From Clostridia bacterium (GTDB lineage: Bacteria > Bacillota > Clostridia > Oscillospirales > Acutalibacteraceae): a stretch of DNA of 9,933 bases. Both the position numbers and the translations under genes were made by a program. The notes under the pieces were generated by a model, which did no database searches, was not told where the DNA came from, and worked only from the letters and a program-made list of their open reading frames with translations. Shown in pieces: positions 6,035 through 9,933 of this stretch; within the stretch, counting starts at the first letter, position 1; every line of letters begins with the position of its first letter. Location: the NCBI GenBank assembly GCA_017381395.1, contig JAFOCH010000068.1, forward strand, positions 1 through 9,933. Direction: 5' to 3'.

Positions 6035-7477
6035 TTATTCGCCAATATTATCGAGTGAAGAAAGCGCATCTGCGACTACCTCACGTTCGTCAAAATGAAT
6101 TGTCTTATCAGCAAGTATTTGATAGGTTTCGTGGCCCTTGCCCATGAGGACGATAAGGTCATCGGTTTGAGCATTTTTTATTGCCCAGTTAATTGCATCG
6201 GCACGATTAACGATAACCTCGTACGGTACGTCAAAGCCGTCCATTCCAACCACAATATCGTCGATGATGCTTTCGGGCTTTTCTGAACGAGGATTGTCAC
6301 TCGTGATTATTACAAAATCAGCAAGCTTTGCAGTGGCGGCTGTCATAAGCGGACGCTTTGTTCTATCTCTGTCACCGCCGCAACCAAACAGGGCTACAAG
6401 TCGGCCCTTTTTGATTTCGCGCATTGTCGAAAGAATGTTTTCGATTCCGTCAGGAGTGTGTGCATAGTCGATGATTACGGTAAAATCGCGACCCGTCGGC
6501 ACTACCTCTGCTCTGCCCTTTACGGCGGTTGATTTGCTTAGCGCAGCAGTTACACTTTCGAAGCTGAATCCGAGCGACATTACCATTGATGCAGCACAAA
6601 GACCGTTATAAACCGAGAATTTGCCGGGTGTTTTTAACTTGATGCGGTTGATTACACTGTCACCGATAAGCTCGAATACCACTCCGTCTGAATGACAAAC
6701 AACACCCTTTGCAATGTAATCGGATACGCTATTATTAACCGAATAGGTCACCTTTTTGCACGGAATATTCTCCATAAGCATATCGACACACTCGTCATCG
6801 GCATTGAAAACCCCGCAGTCGCACATTACAAAAAGCTTTTTCTTTGCACCGACGTAATTTTCCATAGTGCCGTGATAGTCGAGATGATCCTGCGAAATAT
6901 TAGTGAAGCCCGCAACGGCAAAATTCAAGCCGTTTACTCGCTTTTGATCGAGAGCGTGGGAGGAAACCTCCATAACGCAATATTCACAACCGCTATCGAC
7001 CATTTGCTTGAAAAGTCCGTGAAGCTCGTAGGGCTCGGGAGTAGTATTCTTTGCTTCAAGTTCTACGTCACCAATCATATTCTTGATTGTGCCGATTAGG
7101 CCGACCTTTTTGCCAAGCTGTTCAAGCACCGATTTTACGAGATAGGTTACGGTTGTTTTTCCGTTTGTGCCGGTGATACCGATTAGCTTCAATTTATCAG
7201 CAGGATTACCGAAAAATGCGGCACAACCATCGGCATACGCCTTATGAGTATCGGAAACAACCAACTGATTTTCGATACCGATATCACGCTCGGTAATGAT
7301 AACCGATGCACCATTTTGTAATGCCTTTTCTGCATAATCGTGGCCATCAGATGCACTGCCTACAATGCAGACAAAGCAATATCCGCTCTTTACATTTCGC
7401 GAATCATTGGTGATGCCCGAAAGTTCAATATTTGCTAATTCATTCGGTACTGCGCTGATAAAATCATTAAGTTTCAT
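6035..7477 (-). CDS. murE: UDP-MurNAc-tripeptide ligase (MurE), predicted mDAP-adding
   Basis: MurE is the cytoplasmic ATP-dependent ligase that adds the third stem residue to UDP-MurNAc-L-Ala-D-Glu. The 480-residue protein shows the three-domain Mur ligase layout: an N-terminal UDP-binding domain (SGITNDSRNVKSG near 20-32), a central ATPase domain with P-loop GTNGKTT (103-109), TTPEP (145-149), EVSSHALDQ (170-178), HLDYHGT (198-204) and the probably carbamylated lysine K212 in GAKKKLF, and a C-terminal domain beginning near KGRAE (320-324). DYAHTPDG (337-344) and GKGHE (446-450) are also present. The specificity loop reads DNPR at 394-397, the signature for meso-diaminopimelate; lysine-adding enzymes have a different sequence here. 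The ATG follows AGAGG (7490-7486) by 8 bases. It lies 22 bases after the spoVD stop, so the two are likely cotranscribed. Confidence 0.97.
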   Translation of the reverse strand: MKLNDFISAVPNELANIELSGITNDSRNVKSGYCFVCIVGSASDGHDYAEKALQNGASVIITERDIGIENQLVVSDTHKAYADGCAAFFGNPADKLKLIGITGTNGKTTVTYLVKSVLEQLGKKVGLIGTIKNMIGDVELEAKNTTPEPYELHGLFKQMVDSGCEYCVMEVSSHALDQKRVNGLNFAVAGFTNISQDHLDYHGTMENYVGAKKKLFVMCDCGVFNADDECVDMLMENIPCKKVTYSVNNSVSDYIAKGVVCHSDGVVFELIGDSVINRIKLKTPGKFSVYNGLCAASMVMSLGFSFESVTAALSKSTAVKGRAEVVPTGRDFTVIIDYAHTPDGIENILSTMREIKKGRLVALFGCGGDRDRTKRPLMTAATAKLADFVIITSDNPRSEKPESIIDDIVVGMDGFDVPYEVIVNRADAINWAIKNAQTDDLIVLMGKGHETYQILADKTIHFDEREVVADALSSLDNIGE

Positions 7478-7499
7478 ACTTTTTTCCTCTCTTATTAAA

Positions 7500-9719
7500 T
7501 CAGTCTGTGCTTGATACCCTGAAACTAACTGTAATTATTGTTCCCATATCAACCTTTTCTCCCGGGGCAATCGACTGGCTGTAAGCGGTTGCTCCGCTAT
7601 TTTCGCCCGTTACACCCGACAAGGTTATATTAAGCTGATTTGCGCTGGCAAGTGAATTTGCTCCCGAGATTGAATATCCGCTAAAGTCGGGCACGGTAAC
7701 CTTTGTATTCTCGCTATCGTCGGTGTAAAGCACCACCGTTCCGCCACGCGAAATGAGGTGACCTGCCGACGGTAACTGACGAACAACCTTTTCTCCGCTA
7801 CCGACTGTTTTTATCGAAATTCCGCTCGATTCAAGCTCTCTCTTTGCTTGTTCAACGGTTTTGCCCGTAACCGAGGGAACTGCTATATCAATTTTCTTTA
7901 ACTCCTCGTCGGTATAAATCGCTTCTACGCCGAGGTAAGGCAGTACGTCGGCAAATATCTTTCCTGCTACTGGGGCGGCAAGTGTACCACCGTAAATCAC
8001 CGGTGCATTCGGCTCATCGAGAACGACGAGGCAAACAAGCTGTGCATCGTCACACGGTGCTACACCGCAGAAGGAGGCGACCAATCGCTTTACGCCATCG
8101 GCATTGCTCTGTGCCAATTTCTGTGACGTTCCTGTTTTACCACCGACGCGGTAACCTGCGACGTACGAGTTTTTACCCGAGCCCTCGGAAACTACCCCCT
8201 CTAAAAATGAGCAAATCGCCTTGCTCGTTTCAGCCGAAATGACCTGACGCTTTGTAGTTGTACCAATCTTTTTGACTGTATTACCTTCTGAGTCGACAAT
8301 TTCCTTTACGACGTGGGGTTCGACCAAGTAGCCGCCGTTTACCGACGCACAAACCGCTGTGGCAAGCTGAATCGGAGTTACGTTAAAGCCCTGACCAAAC
8401 GACTCGGATGCAAGGTCAACGATGGACATTGTACTGATATCGTGATAGCTGATTCCTGCCGTTGTTGTCGCTTCGCCGGGAAGGTCGATGCCAGTTCTCT
8501 CGGTCAGTCCGTATGCCTGAAAATATTTAAAGAACAGCTCTGTACCTAGCATTTGACCGATTTGGATAAATGCAGGGTTGCAGGAATTCTGAAATGCATC
8601 GGCAAGGTCCTGATGTCCGTGACCCGAATGTTTGTGGCAATTATAGGTCGTTCCTGCGATATTTATTCGACCCGAGCAGTTGAAGGTGCTTGTTTTTGAC
8701 ACCTTTGACTCGTCATAAGCGGCTGAACCGGTAACAATTTTGAATACCGAGCCGGGTTCGTAGGTGTCGGAAATAACCTTGTTACGCCACTGCTTCTGTT
8801 GTGCGGCCGAAACGGCTTTTGTCCTTTCGTCGCCAGTAAGCTCGGCTATTGCATCGGCCGTCTTTTTATCATAAATTGTGAAAGGTGTATTCGGATTATA
8901 GTCCGGCTTTGTCGCCATAGCGTAAATTTCGCCTGTTTTAGGATCCATAACGATTACGCATCCGCGCTCGTTACATGAATACTGAGTAACCGCTTCCTCC
9001 AAATATTTTTCGGCAACGTACTGAATGTAGCTATCAATTGTAAGAACGAGCGAATTGCCCGACTGAGCATCGACAACCTTTTCGTAGCTGAAAGGCATAT
9101 CGGCACCGGTTGCATTCTTTGCCGCGATTACTCTACCGTGAACACCCTTTAGCGTATCGTCGTAATAGGATTCGAGCCCGTTTAGTCCCTGATTATCCGA
9201 ACCGACAAAGCCGAGGACAGTTGATGCTAAATTATCATTAGGGTAATAGCGCTTTGAACCTTCATCAAGGCCGACTATTGCGCCGAGCTTATTTTCGCTG
9301 ATAAACGTCCTAACCTTGTTAGCAAGGGCTTGGTCAACCTTTGTCTTTATCTTTTCGTAATAGGTTGATTTTTTTGTTGCTTTGTAAACCTTGTCATACT
9401 CGACGTCGAGCAGCTCTGAAAGCCCCTTTGCGATAAGCTTTGCGGTATCGTCACTCTTTATATCCTGCGGTGTGATATAGACGGTGTACGCAGTCGCACT
9501 TGTTGCGAGGACCTCCATGTTTCTGTCGTATATATCTCCGCGTTTTGCCGAAATTTCGGTATCCTGGAGCTGCTGCATGGTCGCCTTTTTTTGATAAAAG
9601 GACGAGTTAACCAGCATATATTTGATCAGGTTTATACCCGATGCTCCAAAGAGTAAAACAATTAAAATAACTATCGTCAGCGCTCGCTGGCGCATTGATC
9701 TCGTTGAGCCGTATCCCAT
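7500..9719 (-). CDS. spoVD: Class B penicillin-binding protein, SpoVD/PBP2b type, with two PASTA domains
   Basis: A 739-residue DD-transpeptidase that crosslinks septal (or spore cortex) peptidoglycan and partners a SEDS polymerase such as the FtsW encoded nearby. A short cytoplasmic tail and one membrane anchor (about 12-36) precede the pedestal domain, which has the conserved RGDIYDRN (60-67). The transpeptidase domain has the active-site motif SVFK (S324, K327), SCN (379-381) and KTGT (528-531). Two PASTA domains follow at about 612-666 (VPSVTGKTVEQAK) and 676-735 (VPDFSGYSISGA). Cysteines C361 and C380 sit where I recall the redox-active pair of B. subtilis SpoVD. The length and two PASTA copies resemble PBP2b, the cysteines resemble SpoVD, so the symbol is a family-level choice (pbpB is the alternative). 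The ATG has an upstream GGAAAGGT site with 9 bases spacing. Its leader contains the hairpin at 9767-9819. Confidence 0.93.
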   Translation of the reverse strand: MGYGSTRSMRQRALTIVILIVLLFGASGINLIKYMLVNSSFYQKKATMQQLQDTEISAKRGDIYDRNMEVLATSATAYTVYITPQDIKSDDTAKLIAKGLSELLDVEYDKVYKATKKSTYYEKIKTKVDQALANKVRTFISENKLGAIVGLDEGSKRYYPNDNLASTVLGFVGSDNQGLNGLESYYDDTLKGVHGRVIAAKNATGADMPFSYEKVVDAQSGNSLVLTIDSYIQYVAEKYLEEAVTQYSCNERGCVIVMDPKTGEIYAMATKPDYNPNTPFTIYDKKTADAIAELTGDERTKAVSAAQQKQWRNKVISDTYEPGSVFKIVTGSAAYDESKVSKTSTFNCSGRINIAGTTYNCHKHSGHGHQDLADAFQNSCNPAFIQIGQMLGTELFFKYFQAYGLTERTGIDLPGEATTTAGISYHDISTMSIVDLASESFGQGFNVTPIQLATAVCASVNGGYLVEPHVVKEIVDSEGNTVKKIGTTTKRQVISAETSKAICSFLEGVVSEGSGKNSYVAGYRVGGKTGTSQKLAQSNADGVKRLVASFCGVAPCDDAQLVCLVVLDEPNAPVIYGGTLAAPVAGKIFADVLPYLGVEAIYTDEELKKIDIAVPSVTGKTVEQAKRELESSGISIKTVGSGEKVVRQLPSAGHLISRGGTVVLYTDDSENTKVTVPDFSGYSISGANSLASANQLNITLSGVTGENSGATAYSQSIAPGEKVDMGTIITVSFRVSSTD

Positions 9720-9766
9720 GGCAAAACTACCTTTCCACCACTATAATTTAAGTCGGATAAAATGCA

Positions 9767-9819
9767 AAATTTTCGCGACAGCAAAAATCCCGTTTTACAG
9801 GATGCTCTCACGAAAATTT
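9767..9819 (-). terminator. Long imperfect hairpin upstream of spoVD, with an inner terminator-like hairpin
   Basis: The outer arms AAATTTTCG (9767-9775) and CGAAAATTT (9811-9819) are perfectly complementary. Inside them pair AGCA (9780-9783) with TGCT (9803-9806), and TCCCG (9788-9792) with CAGGA (9798-9802) allowing one G-U in the minus-strand RNA, around a TTTTA loop. About 21 pairs form in total, interrupted by one mismatch and a 4-base bulge. On the minus strand the inner hairpin ATCCTG-TAAAA-CGGGAT runs straight into TTTTT, like a weak intrinsic terminator. On the plus strand the full stem is followed by ATTTTTT. It may end the upstream gene's transcript, or act as an attenuator in the spoVD leader. 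The structure was found by eye without folding energies. Confidence 0.5.
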
Positions 9820-9883
9820 ATTTTTTAAATAACCGTTAATTTACTGCAACATATATTATTGCATACTTTTTTCCATTTCATAG

Positions 9884-9933
9884 TCAATTATTGTCGGCTG
9901 TAACAAATTTTGTGCCGTCAATCTCCTCAGAAC
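9884..9933 (-). CDS. Possible 3' end of an upstream gene (uncertain)
   Basis: One open minus-strand frame enters from the right edge and ends in TGA at 9886-9884, encoding ...SEEIDGTKFVTADNN. Its codons (ATT GAC GGC, GCC GAC) look like those of the neighbouring genes. A second frame, ending in TAA at 9858-9856 (...LTAQNLLQPTIIDYEMEKSMQ), is equally open but uses AGG, AGA and ATA codons that are rarer in this cluster. With so few residues I cannot identify either. From dcw order the upstream gene would be expected to be ftsL or rsmH, but neither tail matches a motif I recognise. It could also be non-coding leader. Confidence 0.25.
   Translation of the reverse strand, partial: SEEIDGTKFVTADNN

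Noticed and set aside
6692..7099. Plus-strand open frame of 135 codons opposite murE
   Set aside because: It lies wholly antisense to the well-supported murE coding sequence, its product has no recognisable motif, and the pattern fits a codon shadow. The same holds for the other plus-strand frames at 414-599, 961-1152, 1554-2119, 3061-3339, 6095-6467, 7982-8549 and 9622-9828, and for the overlapping minus-strand frames at 3971-4500.
9740..9745. TATAGT as a -10 element for a promoter directly before spoVD
   Set aside because: The start would fall inside or next to the ribosome binding site, leaving almost no leader, and the only candidate -35 (TTGCAT, 16 bases upstream) is weak.
1..9933. Mobile elements, CRISPR arrays, tRNA or rRNA genes, or a novel accessory system
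   Set aside because: Nothing supports them: the window is almost filled by conserved dcw genes, with no transposase, integrase, spaced direct repeats or RNA gene signatures.

Overview
The window is one block of a division and cell wall (dcw) gene cluster. Every confident gene lies on the minus strand, so transcription runs from high to low coordinates. In that order the genes are: a spoVD/pbpB-type class B penicillin-binding protein, murE, mraY, ftsW, murG, murA, ftsQ (divIB), and the first 40 codons of ftsZ, which runs off the left edge. The gene set and style point to a Gram-positive Firmicute, most likely of class Clostridia and perhaps near Ruminococcaceae/Oscillospiraceae. Reasons are the PASTA-bearing transpeptidase, murA rather than murB between murG and ftsQ, strong GGAGG-type ribosome binding sites, and AT-rich spacers. 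MurE carries the DNPR signature of the meso-diaminopimelate-adding enzyme, so the peptidoglycan is predicted to be mDAP-type. The taxonomic placement is inference; no marker gene is present.

Layout. Positions 9720-9933 form an AT-rich leader with a large imperfect hairpin and possibly the 3' end of an upstream gene. From 9719 down to 378, seven genes follow with gaps of only 1 to 59 bases, which suggests one polycistronic unit. Positions 123-377 are the only substantial internal spacer. It separates ftsQ from ftsZ and holds a near-consensus sigma-A promoter for ftsZ, a perfect 16-bp palindrome just downstream of the predicted transcription start, two copies of an inverted motif GTTC-N4-GAAC, and a 10-bp inverted repeat directly after the ftsQ stop.

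How the genes work together. MurA starts UDP-MurNAc synthesis and MurE adds the third stem residue. MraY loads the finished UDP-MurNAc-pentapeptide onto undecaprenyl phosphate (lipid I), and MurG adds GlcNAc to give lipid II. FtsW polymerises glycan and the SpoVD/PBP2b-type enzyme crosslinks it at the septum, with FtsQ as divisome scaffold and FtsZ as the ring. murB, murC, murD, murF and ftsA are not in this stretch, so those steps must be encoded elsewhere.

No mobile element, CRISPR array, tRNA or rRNA is visible, and I see no exotic new system. The items most worth following up are the ftsZ promoter/operator region, the leader hairpin before spoVD, and a corrected murA start (GTG at 2493 rather than TTG at 2523).
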